From contig NZ_FLLQ01000002.1 of NCBI RefSeq assembly GCF_900088415.1, forward strand, positions 735,330-799,329: DNA of 64,000 nt, read 5' to 3'. Under the pieces are notes generated by a model. That model did not search any database, was not told the DNA's origin, and saw nothing but the letters and a program-made list of their open reading frames with translations. Within the stretch, counting starts at the first letter, position 1; each line of letters begins with the position of its first letter. The translations under genes and the position numbers were made by a program. This stretch comes from Vibrio mediterranei (lineage in GTDB: Bacteria; Pseudomonadota; Gammaproteobacteria; Enterobacterales; Vibrionaceae). Shown piece after piece: positions 22,351-30,628 of this stretch.

Positions 22351-22853
22351 TGTCACAGACCACCAAAAAGAATCTAATCGAAGCATTAGAAAGACTGTTG
22401 AGCGGCGATGTAGCAAAGTTAACATCAAAAGAACTGCGTAATAAGGCACGAAAAGGCAAGCTCAAAATCAACAACAGCAATGTTGAAAAAGAAGCAGGGC
22501 TTTCCGCTGGCGCACTCAGAAGGCATAGTGATGTCGTTCTGATGATAAAAAACAAATCATTGGAAGTGCAAGTTGCTCAAGATGAGGCTACAGACTCCCC
22601 TATTGAAGTGCTTCAAAAGGAAATAAAAACGCTCAAAGGCGAACGAACTCAAGCCGATAAGAAGAAAAAAGAATATTACGCTGAGGCTCAAAGCCATAAG
22701 GAGGCTTTGGCCGCTCAAGCAGCCATTCACGTAAAAGTAGTTCAAGAGCTTATGGATATGCTGCATGAGAGCCAGCGAGAAAAAGCTATGGATAAAATCG
22801 TCTCGGCTCGTTTAGACAATGTGGTTGCACACCCATTTAGAAAACCAAAGTAG
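22350..22853 (+). CDS. srap: Small auxiliary recombination protein (srap / TnpC-like)
   Basis: 167 residues. The N-terminal third (about 1-65) looks like a compact helical DNA-binding region with NNSNVEKEAGLSAGALRRHSDV, an HTH-like pattern. It is followed by a long charged coiled coil (about 80-140). Position, size and overlap with intB match the fourth SE gene and Tn554 tnpC. A direct DNA-binding role is inferred. Confidence 0.7.
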   Translation: MSQTTKKNLIEALERLLSGDVAKLTSKELRNKARKGKLKINNSNVEKEAGLSAGALRRHSDVVLMIKNKSLEVQVAQDEATDSPIEVLQKEIKTLKGERTQADKKKKEYYAEAQSHKEALAAQAAIHVKVVQELMDMLHESQREKAMDKIVSARLDNVVAHPFRKPK

Positions 22854-22879
22854 TATTTAGCACTGCCACCCAACCTTAT

Positions 22880-22905
22880 CCTGTCTGGAGTAATCACTAG
22901 ACAGG
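22880..22905 (+). terminator. Hairpin after the recombinase operon
   Basis: Stem CCTGTCT/AGACAGG with a 12-base loop, 27 bases after the srap stop. There is no T-run, so it is a weak terminator or a recombination-related hairpin. Confidence 0.4.
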
Positions 22906-23020
22906 ACGGTTAGCTATCGGTAAAAATGCACACTCTAACATTATAAAAGTGCTCTAGACCGGATGTAGCTCACCACACCTATCCGCAAATAGTTCAAATA
23001 AAGAAAGTAAGGACAAGACA

Positions 23021-23485
23021 ATGGCAATTGAAGCCGGACAAACTGCACCAAATTTTACGCTTAATGACCAAGACAGCAACCCAGTGACACTATCAGAGCT
23101 TCAAGGAAAAAAGGTGCTGCTCTACTTCTATCCACGAGCCTCAACGCCAGGCTGCACGGTTCAGGCTCAGGGGCTACGTGATACAAAAGCTGAACTAGAT
23201 GCCCACAATGTTGTGGTTCTTGGTGTCAGCCCAGACACTCCCAAAAAACTGACGAACTTTATCAACAAGCAAGAACTGAACTTCACTCTACTAGCTGATG
23301 AAGAACACGAAGTTTGTGAGAAATACGGTGTTTGGCAACTCAAGAAGTTCATGGGCCGTGAAAATATGGGCGTTATAAGAACAAGCTTCCTGATTGATGA
23401 GTCTGGCAAACTTGAGCATGTGTTTAACAAGTTTAAGACCAAAGATCACCATGAAGTTGTATTGGACTACCTAAACAACAAATAA
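23021..23485 (+). CDS. bcp: Thiol peroxidase Bcp, complete second copy
   Basis: 154-residue peroxiredoxin reducing H2O2 and organic peroxides with thioredoxin. It has its own ribosome site (AAGTAAGGA) and a full fold with peroxidatic Cys in TPGCTVQAQ. The usual second Cys five residues later is absent, as in the truncated copy. Identity to the truncated copy is only around 70 percent, so this is not a simple duplication. The segment after KKFMGRENMG also differs from the usual vibrio form. It probably restores Bcp activity lost by the insertion. Whether all or only its 5' part arrived with the element is open. Confidence 0.9.
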   Translation: MAIEAGQTAPNFTLNDQDSNPVTLSELQGKKVLLYFYPRASTPGCTVQAQGLRDTKAELDAHNVVVLGVSPDTPKKLTNFINKQELNFTLLADEEHEVCEKYGVWQLKKFMGRENMGVIRTSFLIDESGKLEHVFNKFKTKDHHEVVLDYLNNK

Positions 23486-23523
23486 CCGTCCATGAACAAT
23501 TAACTCTTCACCTTGGGGCAGGC

Positions 23524-23811
23524 ATGATTGGCTACATTCGAGTATCAGATTCACAAAGAGCCGATGGCGAATCTCAAAGAGAAACTATCACGGCGTACGC
23601 CGTTAAACATGGCATACAAATATCAGATTGGATCTAAGAACATGTGCCTGCCACCAAGACAGAACTTAGTGAGCGGAAGTTATCTTCCCTCATCAACTCT
23701 CAACAAAGCGTCATTGTATCGGATATAACTCGTCTGTGTCGCCAGAAGGGCCAGAAGGTGAAATCCAAACTCGATGAGCACACAGCTTATATATTGACCC
23801 TCATTGATTAA
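23524..23811 (+). pseudogene. Serine recombinase (resolvase/invertase) remnant
   Basis: Starts MIGYIRVSDSQRADGESQRE, the N-terminal catalytic motif of resolvases with the nucleophilic Ser. An in-frame TAA near 23636 interrupts it, after which the frame continues with SLINSQQSVIVSDITRLCRQK, matching the next conserved block. It ends at 23811 with the DNA-binding end missing. It is a decayed relic of another mobile element. Confidence 0.75.
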
Positions 23812-24340
23812 AACACCTCCAAGGCAGAAATCCTTATACAACTGAAAGAGCGCAGTATCTCGATCTCTGGAAGTAGATTCTACTCTTGGTCGGAAGCCAG
23901 GTGAGTGCATAACAAGAAGGTTCAGTTTCAGGCTGATATGTTCTTTGAATAACCTAACTTACCTCCCTCCTTTTTTAAGACTCGCTTTTGCTCCATTACG
24001 AACTCCAAGTCTTCCACAAAATTATCGTCATTCCATTGAAAAAGAGAATCTCATTCAATGCGTTGCAAAGCCGGTTTACGCGACTTGGTCGAATGTTTTG
24101 AGTTATTTACTCGCGGCAGGAGATCCTCACGATCATGAGAATAACCGCTAGATGAAGCATGTTAGAAACGAAAGGATGTGTCGCGTTTCTGTCCAAATCA
24201 TCGCTAACATGTACAACAAACATGTTTGGTATTCGGAGTAGGATTTATATTAACAGGTTAAGCTACTACTTCATTTTTGTTAGTTTGCGCGTTAGCCTGT
24301 GGGGGCTTGGCCTTATCTATGCGACGGTAATTAGCTGACT
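23812..24340. other. Non-coding stretch
   Basis: About 530 bp in which I recognise no gene. Short frames on both strands have no family look. Probably decayed mobile DNA next to the recombinase remnant. Confidence 0.4.
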
Positions 24341-24547
24341 TTATGGCAATAGTTCTCTAACATCGCACTCCAGCACTGACGCCAACGTATAAGCTTTCTC
24401 GAGAGTAATGTTGACTTCACCACGTTCGACTCGACCAATGTAACTTCGATCTATCTGCGCCATCAATGCCAGTTTTTCCTGTGCAATGGATTTACTCAAA
24501 CGCTTTTTACGTAGATTGTCACCAAACTGCTTCGCTAAGTCTTTCAT
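24341..24547 (-). CDS. XRE-family regulator (controller-type)
   Basis: 68 residues that are essentially one Cro/CI helix-turn-helix: FGDNLRKKRLSKSIAQEKLA, then IDRSYIGRVERGEVNITLEK. The size and SYIxRxERGxxNxxLE pattern resemble controller proteins of restriction-modification systems. It is divergent from the wHTH/helicase pair at 24642, with a 94-bp spacer, so it may control that pair and itself. Confidence 0.82.
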   Translation of the reverse strand: MKDLAKQFGDNLRKKRLSKSIAQEKLALMAQIDRSYIGRVERGEVNITLEKAYTLASVLECDVRELLP

Positions 24548-24641
24548 TTTATGTAGCTCTCAAAATCAAAGACTATCCACTCTTGATGCAAATATATCCA
24601 CGGACTATAATCCGCATCGTTTCTGTTTTGACGGTGCTCTT

Positions 24642-25187
24642 ATGACCAAAACCTATCAAATTAATCGTGATGTATATGAAGCCATTACTCACCCTACGAT
24701 AAGTAACTTTTGCGTGTCGGAGATACGTAAACACATACAAAGTGTTTCTGATGCCTATGGCAGTGTCTCTAACGCTCGTCAATTTGTCGCAAGGCAATTA
24801 GATAAGCTCGAAAAGGCGGGACTTGCAGTAAGTCGAGGTTCAAAGCACAACAAGGTTTACTCAAAAACCAGTGCTTTTCATGAGACAAAGTTTGAACTTA
24901 AGGACAAGCGGGCACGAAGCTCGAGGGTAGCCAACGCTAGCTTAAAATCGACACCAATGTACACAACCCTACAACGAGAAAAGTCTGATATAGAGGCAGA
25001 GCTCACAATCACACTAGAGGAGATCAAAGAGTATAAAACGCTTATGAAACGCTCAAGGGAGCTTCGTAGACTGCTAGATGAACCGCACTCAAATGCAACA
25101 AATAAGGCGGCATTGCTTGTAGCAAAACTGAACGTGTGGTCAGAAGCTCTTAACCGATTAAGTCAAATTGAGCTAGTGTCATGTTAA
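24642..25187 (+). CDS. Winged-helix/coiled-coil protein paired with a helicase
   Basis: 181 residues from the ATG at 24642; the frame is open 52 codons upstream, but that would overlap the XRE gene. The N-terminal part (about 1-70) looks like a winged helix (ISNFCVSEIRKHIQ, ARQFVARQLDKLEKAGL, then a SRGSKHNKVY wing). The C-terminal half is a predicted coiled coil (about 105-175). The stop overlaps the helicase gene by seven bases, indicating coupled translation and a shared job. Confidence 0.65.
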   Translation: MTKTYQINRDVYEAITHPTISNFCVSEIRKHIQSVSDAYGSVSNARQFVARQLDKLEKAGLAVSRGSKHNKVYSKTSAFHETKFELKDKRARSSRVANASLKSTPMYTTLQREKSDIEAELTITLEEIKEYKTLMKRSRELRRLLDEPHSNATNKAALLVAKLNVWSEALNRLSQIELVSC

Positions 25188-26575
25188 GAGTATGGCAACA
25201 TGAGTGTGTTCAACTCGCTTATGAAAAGTACAATAATGGTGCTTTTCATTTTCTGGCACAAGCTACACCTGGTGCTGGCAAGACGATTATGGCTGCAAGC
25301 CTCACTAAGAAACTGTTTGATGAGAAAATGATTGACTTCGTAGTATGTTTTTCGCCTTCAAAAGTCGTTGCAACGAGTATTGAGGGAACATTCTCTAGGC
25401 ACCTAGCATGTAAGTTTAAAGGCCAAATTGGTGATAAGGGCATATCAATAACTTATCAATCACTTAGGTCAGTGAGTCAAGCATTTTGGGATACACTAGC
25501 AAACTATAGAGTGCTTTGTGTCTTCGACGAAATTCATCATTGTGGTGGCGACAACGACGACAATTACAACTCTTGGGGCTACCACACGCTGGCGATAGTC
25601 CAAAAGGCGGCCACCTATACACTTGCACTCACTGGCACTCCTTGGCGTTCTAATCGGACTCCCGTCACTCTCGCTACATATTCTGATCCAGAAGGAAAAA
25701 TATTATGTGATTACCAGTACCCTCTTTCACAGGCTGTGCAAGACAGAGTATGTCGACGCCCAAACGTTGCATTGATTGATTGTAATAAAACTGTATTCTC
25801 TGACTCGAACGGTAGCGAGGTCTTTGGTTCGATCAACGAACTTGTATCTAGCGGTCACGTTCGTTATTCAGCTGTAATCAAAAACATTGATGCCCTCAGT
25901 TATATTCTTGAAGAAGGGACAAATCAGCTAAATCGCATCAGAAGAACAAACGAGTGTGCCGGTGGCTTAATTGTTGCTTCTTCAATAAAACATGCAAAGC
26001 AAATAGCTCAAATACTATCAACACGCTTCAATCAATCTGCAACCATTGTGACCTATAAAACACAAGACGCACAGTCGACTATTCAGCGCTTCAGAGACAG
26101 TGCGTGCAGTTGGATCATTAGTGTAGGCATGATCAGTGAAGGAACCGATATACCCCGGCTACAGGTTTGTTGTTACCTTTCAAACATCAAGACAGAGCTA
26201 TACTTCCGTCAGGTACTTGGGCGGATATTGCGAACCACCAAAGACATGAATCAAGAAGCGTGGCTGTATACCTTTGCTGAGGCAAAACTGCTTCAATTCG
26301 CCGAGCAAGTTGAAATTGATATCCCTGAAAGCTGCACTTTCATCAGCAAATCAGTTTCTAGCCATCACGAACTAAACAAACTGAGAGAAAGATCCTTGCA
26401 ATCTGCGACTAAAGACGAAGATACAACAGTTGGTGGATTATTGTCATGGGAATCATCGGATAAAGCAGAGATGGACTTAGCAAGTGAGGACATCGGCTCA
26501 TCTCAACATGTTCATCTTGATGAGTTCAATCAAAGAGTTATTGAGGCCTTCCGAAATATTAAATCACTGTACTAA
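25181..26575 (+). CDS. DEAH-type superfamily 2 helicase (ResIII-like)
   Basis: 464 residues with all SF2 motifs: Walker A in ATPGAGKT (about residue 30), DEIHH (about 120), LTGTPWRS (motif III, about 150), VGMISEGTDIPRL (motif V, about 320) and RQVLGRILR (motif VI, about 345). There is no nuclease or methylase domain in the protein or next door. With the wHTH partner and divergent XRE regulator it looks like a small defence or DNA-processing module. This role is inferred. Confidence 0.8.
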   Translation: MLRVWQHECVQLAYEKYNNGAFHFLAQATPGAGKTIMAASLTKKLFDEKMIDFVVCFSPSKVVATSIEGTFSRHLACKFKGQIGDKGISITYQSLRSVSQAFWDTLANYRVLCVFDEIHHCGGDNDDNYNSWGYHTLAIVQKAATYTLALTGTPWRSNRTPVTLATYSDPEGKILCDYQYPLSQAVQDRVCRRPNVALIDCNKTVFSDSNGSEVFGSINELVSSGHVRYSAVIKNIDALSYILEEGTNQLNRIRRTNECAGGLIVASSIKHAKQIAQILSTRFNQSATIVTYKTQDAQSTIQRFRDSACSWIISVGMISEGTDIPRLQVCCYLSNIKTELYFRQVLGRILRTTKDMNQEAWLYTFAEAKLLQFAEQVEIDIPESCTFISKSVSSHHELNKLRERSLQSATKDEDTTVGGLLSWESSDKAEMDLASEDIGSSQHVHLDEFNQRVIEAFRNIKSLY

Positions 26576-26931
26576 ACATCATCACATCTAGCTCGAGGCA
26601 ACCAAAGAACCTCTAATTCGTCGAGTTACAGTTATTACGCTTCTATTGTTCGGCACTAGAGATCTGGGTTTCTCGTCATGACGCATTCTCGATAGAAAAA
26701 GGCGCCTGAAGTCCCATGAGCATTGTTTGCACCTCATACTCTCACTTTGACGCGTAAATCACCAGTCAATCATTTTGTCCCAATTTCAAAAGCGTTGGGC
26801 GTTCAATTCATACGAGTTTAGTCCAATGAAAACTAAATTATTTGGGCTAAACTGAACGCTATATGATGTAATTTTGGTTGAGTGAATACTACTATTATGA
26901 AACGAGAGATCGCTTAATTACAGGAGTCGGA
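26576..26931. other. Intergenic stretch before the secreted protein
   Basis: About 355 bp without a convincing gene. The last ~60 bases are AT-rich and should contain the promoter for the next two genes. Confidence 0.4.
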
Positions 26932-27213
26932 ATGAAATTATTGTCTGTTCTTATTTTTGTCTTTGCCTCCACCTTCGCACAGGCAGCACTTATACCCTTG
27001 AAGGATGAGAGGGTAATTGAGCAAGCAAAACTTTCAATGGCTGACCATCTTGAGAAAGAGGGATTGAGCATTGATGATGCAGAGTTTGTCTTTGCCTTCA
27101 AAGATGGGCTAAACAAATCCACCATCTACTTTGAAGTCAAAGAGCACCAAGGTGATCATGTATACTACATGGTTACTTGTCGCAAAGAAAAATGCCTTTT
27201 GAATTATCGCTAA
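26932..27213 (+). CDS. Small secreted protein of unknown function
   Basis: 93 residues from the ATG at 26932 behind CAGGAGTC. A clear signal peptide (MKLLSVLIFVFASTFAQA, cleavage near residue 18) precedes a mature part of about 75 residues. Two cysteines near the end (VTCRKEKCLL) could pair in the periplasm. The fold was not recognised. It lies 28 bases before the globin-like gene, a likely operon. Confidence 0.6.
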   Translation: MKLLSVLIFVFASTFAQAALIPLKDERVIEQAKLSMADHLEKEGLSIDDAEFVFAFKDGLNKSTIYFEVKEHQGDHVYYMVTCRKEKCLLNYR

Positions 27214-27241
27214 TCTATCTTCATCGGTTGACAGGGAGTAC

Positions 27242-27640
27242 ATGAACAACAATGAGGCCTTTCTTGACAGTTATCAACGGTGTCGTATCGGTACCGAATT
27301 TATGACCGACTTTTTGACTATCTTTTGTGATGCAAACCCACGTTTCTTAGAACGTTTTGATGGGGTCGACGTAGAGAAACAAGCACGTATGCTCAAAGCG
27401 TCTTTGGTTCTGATACAGAATACGTCCACAACCACTTCCATACGTGAAGCCATCAGAAAATTGGCCACAAAGCACAAAGAGATGAGGTTGGATATTTCTG
27501 AAAATGAGCTCGACATGTGGGTCGATAGCCTTTTAGCAACCGTGGAAATACATGACCCATTGTATGATGAAAGCATCGAACTCGCCTGGCGTAATGTGCT
27601 GAATTTAGGCATTGAGATAATGAAGGAAAAAGCGTGCTAA
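27242..27640 (+). CDS. Globin-like protein
   Basis: 132 residues with a pattern resembling single-domain bacterial globins or sensor globins: Phe-rich CD region (FLTIFCDANPRFLERFDG), a candidate proximal His in LATKHKEMRLDISENELDMW (about residue 79) and the G/H helices DPLYDESIELAWRNVLNLG with the typical AW. Start behind GGGAG. Haem binding is inferred from this pattern only; it may be a non-haem member. Confidence 0.5.
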   Translation: MNNNEAFLDSYQRCRIGTEFMTDFLTIFCDANPRFLERFDGVDVEKQARMLKASLVLIQNTSTTTSIREAIRKLATKHKEMRLDISENELDMWVDSLLATVEIHDPLYDESIELAWRNVLNLGIEIMKEKAC

Positions 27641-27850
27641 GACTCGCTTCATTTTGTGCTTGTACAAAGCATCACTTTAATAATGCGCTTTGTTCGAGGG
27701 CGCGACTTTACAGATGAGCCTTTAGCATTCTCTAACTAATACTAAAAAGATAAACTCGCCATCACGGTAACAAGCTGAACACTATCAATGTTGCTTAGAG
27801 AGCTTATTAGTAAGCCAAAACCACTATTGAGCCCTTGCTATTACTGGTAC

Positions 27851-28205
27851 TCAACATTGACGGACAGGTTTACTTAACAAATCATATTTCACATCAACAG
27901 CGGCTTTGGAATTGGAACATTCATTTTCTTGATACGATTGTCTGTGAGCGATGTATGGCGTGAGCGGAACTTGGCGAGGCTCAACTTGTCCGTACCAGTC
28001 CACGCGTATCCCTTCCAACCTTTGAAACTCAAACGTCGTTTTTAGAGCATCAAACTCACACACCTTTCCTACCGACTATTGTTTGAAGGTATTCCGATAG
28101 GTGAAGTTCCAGCGATAGTAGTCTCCTGTCAATTGAGCGTTGAGCTCCCACAAGTTCTTAGTATCGAATTCGGGAGTGATGTCTGGATTAAGCCGACAAA
28201 AGGGG
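27851..28205 (-). pseudogene. Interrupted reading frame of unknown identity
   Basis: One minus-strand frame reads LWELNAQLTGDYYRWNFTYR, then a stop near 28080, then continues in the same frame (VCEFDALKTTFEFQRLEGIR) to 27851. Composition is protein-like on both sides of the stop, so it looks like a decayed gene. I do not recognise the family. Confidence 0.4.
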
Positions 28206-28309
28206 TTAAGGAAAGCTGAAGCTTATCTGTTACATAATATCACCAGCCAACACTGGCGCCGTTGCAGGCCTTGAGTCCAAGCAGCGCACTATACTCTTCC
28301 GCAGAAGGG

Positions 28310-28731
28310 CGAGTCGGAGCAACTAAACGAAAGATACTTTGCCAAATTAGTTTTAGCCAAAGATACAGAAGCAGTTTGTTAGCCGAGAGTCAGTAACAAA
28401 GATAACTTTGTTGGTGTTATATGGGTGGAGAAATAATGAATTTAAGTCTTACTTTTGTTACATCGTTAAAACCCTTCACTGGCAACATGTGTAACATGAA
28501 TAGAGATTGGCTAGATGTAATTGCGCTGTTTCAAAGCTCATGCTTGGTCAGTTAGTCGAGTTGGCAAAAGAAAAATACAACGCCAGCTTACTATCATTGG
28601 CCGTATTTGAACAAAACTTAGTTGCGAGAAACTGCTATGAGTCTATGGGTTTTACCGTGACATCGCGTGAAAATGGCTCTCACTCTTTCGACGGTGAGGT
28701 TTGGGGTCTTTTACTCATGGAAAAACGGTAA
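28310..28731 (+). pseudogene. GNAT acetyltransferase remnant
   Basis: The 3' part reads LMLGQLVELAKEKYNASLLS, then SLAVFEQNLVARNCYESMGF, the acetyl-CoA-binding and C-terminal motifs of GNAT enzymes. Upstream, other frames give FAKLVLAKDTEAV and NKDNFVGVIWVEK, which fit the N-terminal half. At least two frameshifts and stops separate them. Confidence 0.65.
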
Positions 28732-29132
28732 TACAAACATTTAAGCCTTCAAGGTACTTTTTCCTAATATCTGGCGAGAAGAAGGTGGTACCTTTGAAAG
28801 AGCTCTATGATGTCTGACAAGAAAGCCCTCAATAATGTGTTACAGCTACAAAGCTGCATGTACTTGCGCCAATTGATTATATCGAGCTTTCAAATCCAAG
28901 TAGTGTTTACGCTTTAGAAAAACAGTTCGGGAACTACTATATGGTAGCCAGCCCTTATAAATAAAGATTTGGTGTTGACATCTAAGTTTGAGGTTTAGTG
29001 TTATTCAAGATAGCAACTATCTAACACAGTCATAACTCATGGCAATGATAACCCTTATCTAGCAAGCATTCATTATATGTAATAGATCTATACAGTCACG
29101 GAGGATTGACTTATATTAAAGCATAAGCTACA
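28732..29132. other. Decayed stretch before the rhodanese operon
   Basis: About 400 bp without an intact gene. A short frame near 28850-28964 (PIDYIELSNPSSVYALEKQF) has protein-like composition and is probably a gene fragment. Confidence 0.35.
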
Positions 29133-29146
29133 TTAGCAAATGCTAA
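29106..29146 (+). promoter_or_regulatory. Promoter and TTAG-N6-CTAA operator of the rhodanese-DsbA operon
   Basis: A candidate -35 TTGACT (29106-29111) and -10 TACATT (29129-29134) are 17 bases apart. The palindrome TTAGCAAATGCTAA (29133-29146) overlaps the -10 and start region, where a bound ArsR-type repressor would block transcription. The same motif recurs before the other sulfur genes in this island. Confidence 0.65.
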
Positions 29147-29168
29147 ATAAAGATATTCAGAGGTACTT

Positions 29169-29444
29169 ATGAAAAAAGCAAACTACAATTTGATCGATGT
29201 ACGCTCTATTGAAGAGTTTACTAGGGATAGCATTGAGGGTTCTTATAATGTGCCTCTACAGGAAATTCACCGCCTTGCAAATAGTAACTTGGACACGAGC
29301 ACGCCAGTTCTCGTGTACTGCGCTTCAGGGATGAGAGCAAGTCAAGCGGAGCAGTACTTAAAATCCTTTGGCTATGCTGAAGTTGTAAATGTAGGTACAC
29401 TTCAAAATGCTCGAAACATTACAGTAACTCACCCTCAATACTAG
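29169..29444 (+). CDS. Single-domain rhodanese
   Basis: 91-residue sulfurtransferase domain. LIDVRSIEEFTRDSIEGSYN and the active-site loop VYCASGMRAS with catalytic Cys (about residue 56) are intact. It probably moves sulfane sulfur from persulfides to an acceptor in the cytoplasm. It is first gene of a two-gene operon with a DsbA-like protein 10 bases downstream. Confidence 0.9.
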   Translation: MKKANYNLIDVRSIEEFTRDSIEGSYNVPLQEIHRLANSNLDTSTPVLVYCASGMRASQAEQYLKSFGYAEVVNVGTLQNARNITVTHPQY

Positions 29445-29454
29445 GATTATCACA

Positions 29455-30111
29455 ATGGTAAAAATAGATTATGTAACTGACGTTTTATGTGTATGGGCTT
29501 GGGTTGCTGAGCATCGGAATAAAGAGTTGAAGAACCATTGGGGGGATGAAATTCAAATTAAGCCTCGATTTATTAATTTGTTCGGAGATACTGGTTCGAG
29601 AATAGCAGACGGCTGGAAAGATAGAGGGGGGTTTGAAGGCTTTGCTGCTCACACGGTCGATGTTGTCACTAACTTCCCAGAGCTACAACTGCATAAAAAT
29701 GTCTGGACTACAACAAGACCAACCTCCTCTATGCCTGCACATTTGTACCTTAAAGCCTTCGCTATGTCAGGGGCTAGCGATAGCAATGTACAGTCTTTGG
29801 CAAGTACAATTAGAGATGCTTTCTTTTCGAGTGGTCGAGATGTTAGCGATACGAAGGTTCTTCATGACATACTTGAGAGTCAGAGTATTTCAGTTTCATC
29901 GCTGGATAAGTTCATTGAGAATGGAGAGGCTTATGCCGCACTTTGGTCTGACCAATTATTTAGAGAGAACCACCAGATTAAAGGTAGTCCAACGTACATA
30001 TTGGATGGCGGGCGTCAGGTACTGTTCGGCAATGTTAGTTTCCATGTTATCAATGCAAACATCCGTGAGCTAGCTCAGCCAGCGAGCAAACACGGAGTCA
30101 GCTGGTGTTGA
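29455..30111 (+). CDS. DsbA-family thioredoxin-fold protein
   Basis: 218 residues in the DsbA/2-hydroxychromene-2-carboxylate isomerase superfamily. The N-terminal DVLCVWAWVAE motif has one Cys where a CxxC would be, so it cannot be a classic dithiol oxidoreductase. There is a helical insertion (about 60-160), then a conserved cis-Pro in KGSPTYILDGGRQVLFGN. No signal peptide, hence cytoplasmic. Its pairing with rhodanese suggests work on persulfides or glutathione adducts (inferred). Confidence 0.82.
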   Translation: MVKIDYVTDVLCVWAWVAEHRNKELKNHWGDEIQIKPRFINLFGDTGSRIADGWKDRGGFEGFAAHTVDVVTNFPELQLHKNVWTTTRPTSSMPAHLYLKAFAMSGASDSNVQSLASTIRDAFFSSGRDVSDTKVLHDILESQSISVSSLDKFIENGEAYAALWSDQLFRENHQIKGSPTYILDGGRQVLFGNVSFHVINANIRELAQPASKHGVSWC

Positions 30112-30147
30112 ATTGAAGAGTAAACCATTAAAATACCAAGTATCTCA

Positions 30148-30188
30148 CCAGTTACCACAATCTATTGAACGCGGTAACTGGGTTTTTT
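30148..30188 (+). terminator. Terminator of the rhodanese-DsbA operon
   Basis: Stem CCAGTTACC/GGTAACTGG with a 16-base loop, followed by a T-run. Confidence 0.8.
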
Positions 30189-30563
30189 AGGCATTTCATA
30201 ACTTAGTCAACCAACTCATCCAAAAAACTATCTTCCCTCCATGGTCGAGATCAAACTAGTCGAAGTTGAGGAAGCATAACTTTTATTCTTCCTAAGTATC
30301 ACCTAATGTTCAAACGAAAAAACAAGCTACTCAATTTACCTGAAGCATGAGCTAAAAGAATATGATTCAGATAGGAGCTTACGGTTGATTTGGAGTGAGG
30401 AGCTCAAGTACTGAAGAGCTTTGCAAAAGACAACTCTTTAATATATTGAAATTGAGAGAGTACAATCGAATAGATGTTATTGAGATGTAACAAATAAAAC
30501 TACGTTGTAGAAGTTGATTTAGTGGAATATCATCCCACACTATTATCTGTGGGTTGCCTAGTT
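30189..30563. other. Non-coding stretch
   Basis: About 375 bp between convergent terminators. I see no gene or repeat here. Confidence 0.4.
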
Positions 30564-30606
30564 AAAAAAGCAGTGCGGATGGGCGCCCCTATGCCTTCCA
30601 CACTGC
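30564..30606 (-). terminator. Terminator of the CoA-disulfide reductase gene
   Basis: On the minus strand, stem GCAGTGTGGA/TCCGCACTGC (one G-T pair) around a long loop is followed by a T-run, 22 bases after the stop codon. Confidence 0.7.
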
Positions 30607-30628
30607 AACTCCCGAATTATTGTATAGA

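Larger units (their letters stand above)
16330..23349 (+). mobile_element. SE-type integrative element (intA-tfp-intB-srap) inserted in bcp
   Basis: Four same-strand genes with stop/start overlaps encode two complete tyrosine recombinases (intA, intB) and a longer protein of the same fold with weak catalytic motifs (tfp), plus a small coiled-coil protein (srap). That order and size pattern defines the strand-biased circularizing integrative elements described in Vibrio and resembles Tn554 TnpA/B/C. The left end is sharp, inside bcp. The right end is not directly visible. I bracket it at the octamer AAGAAGTT shared with the second bcp, but it could lie anywhere after 22,853 or far downstream. 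Besides bcp it carries no clear cargo in this interval. Confidence 0.75.

Noticed and set aside
23945..24151. Plus-strand frame of 68 codons
   Set aside because: No ribosome site, unusual composition and no family pattern; treated as noncoding.
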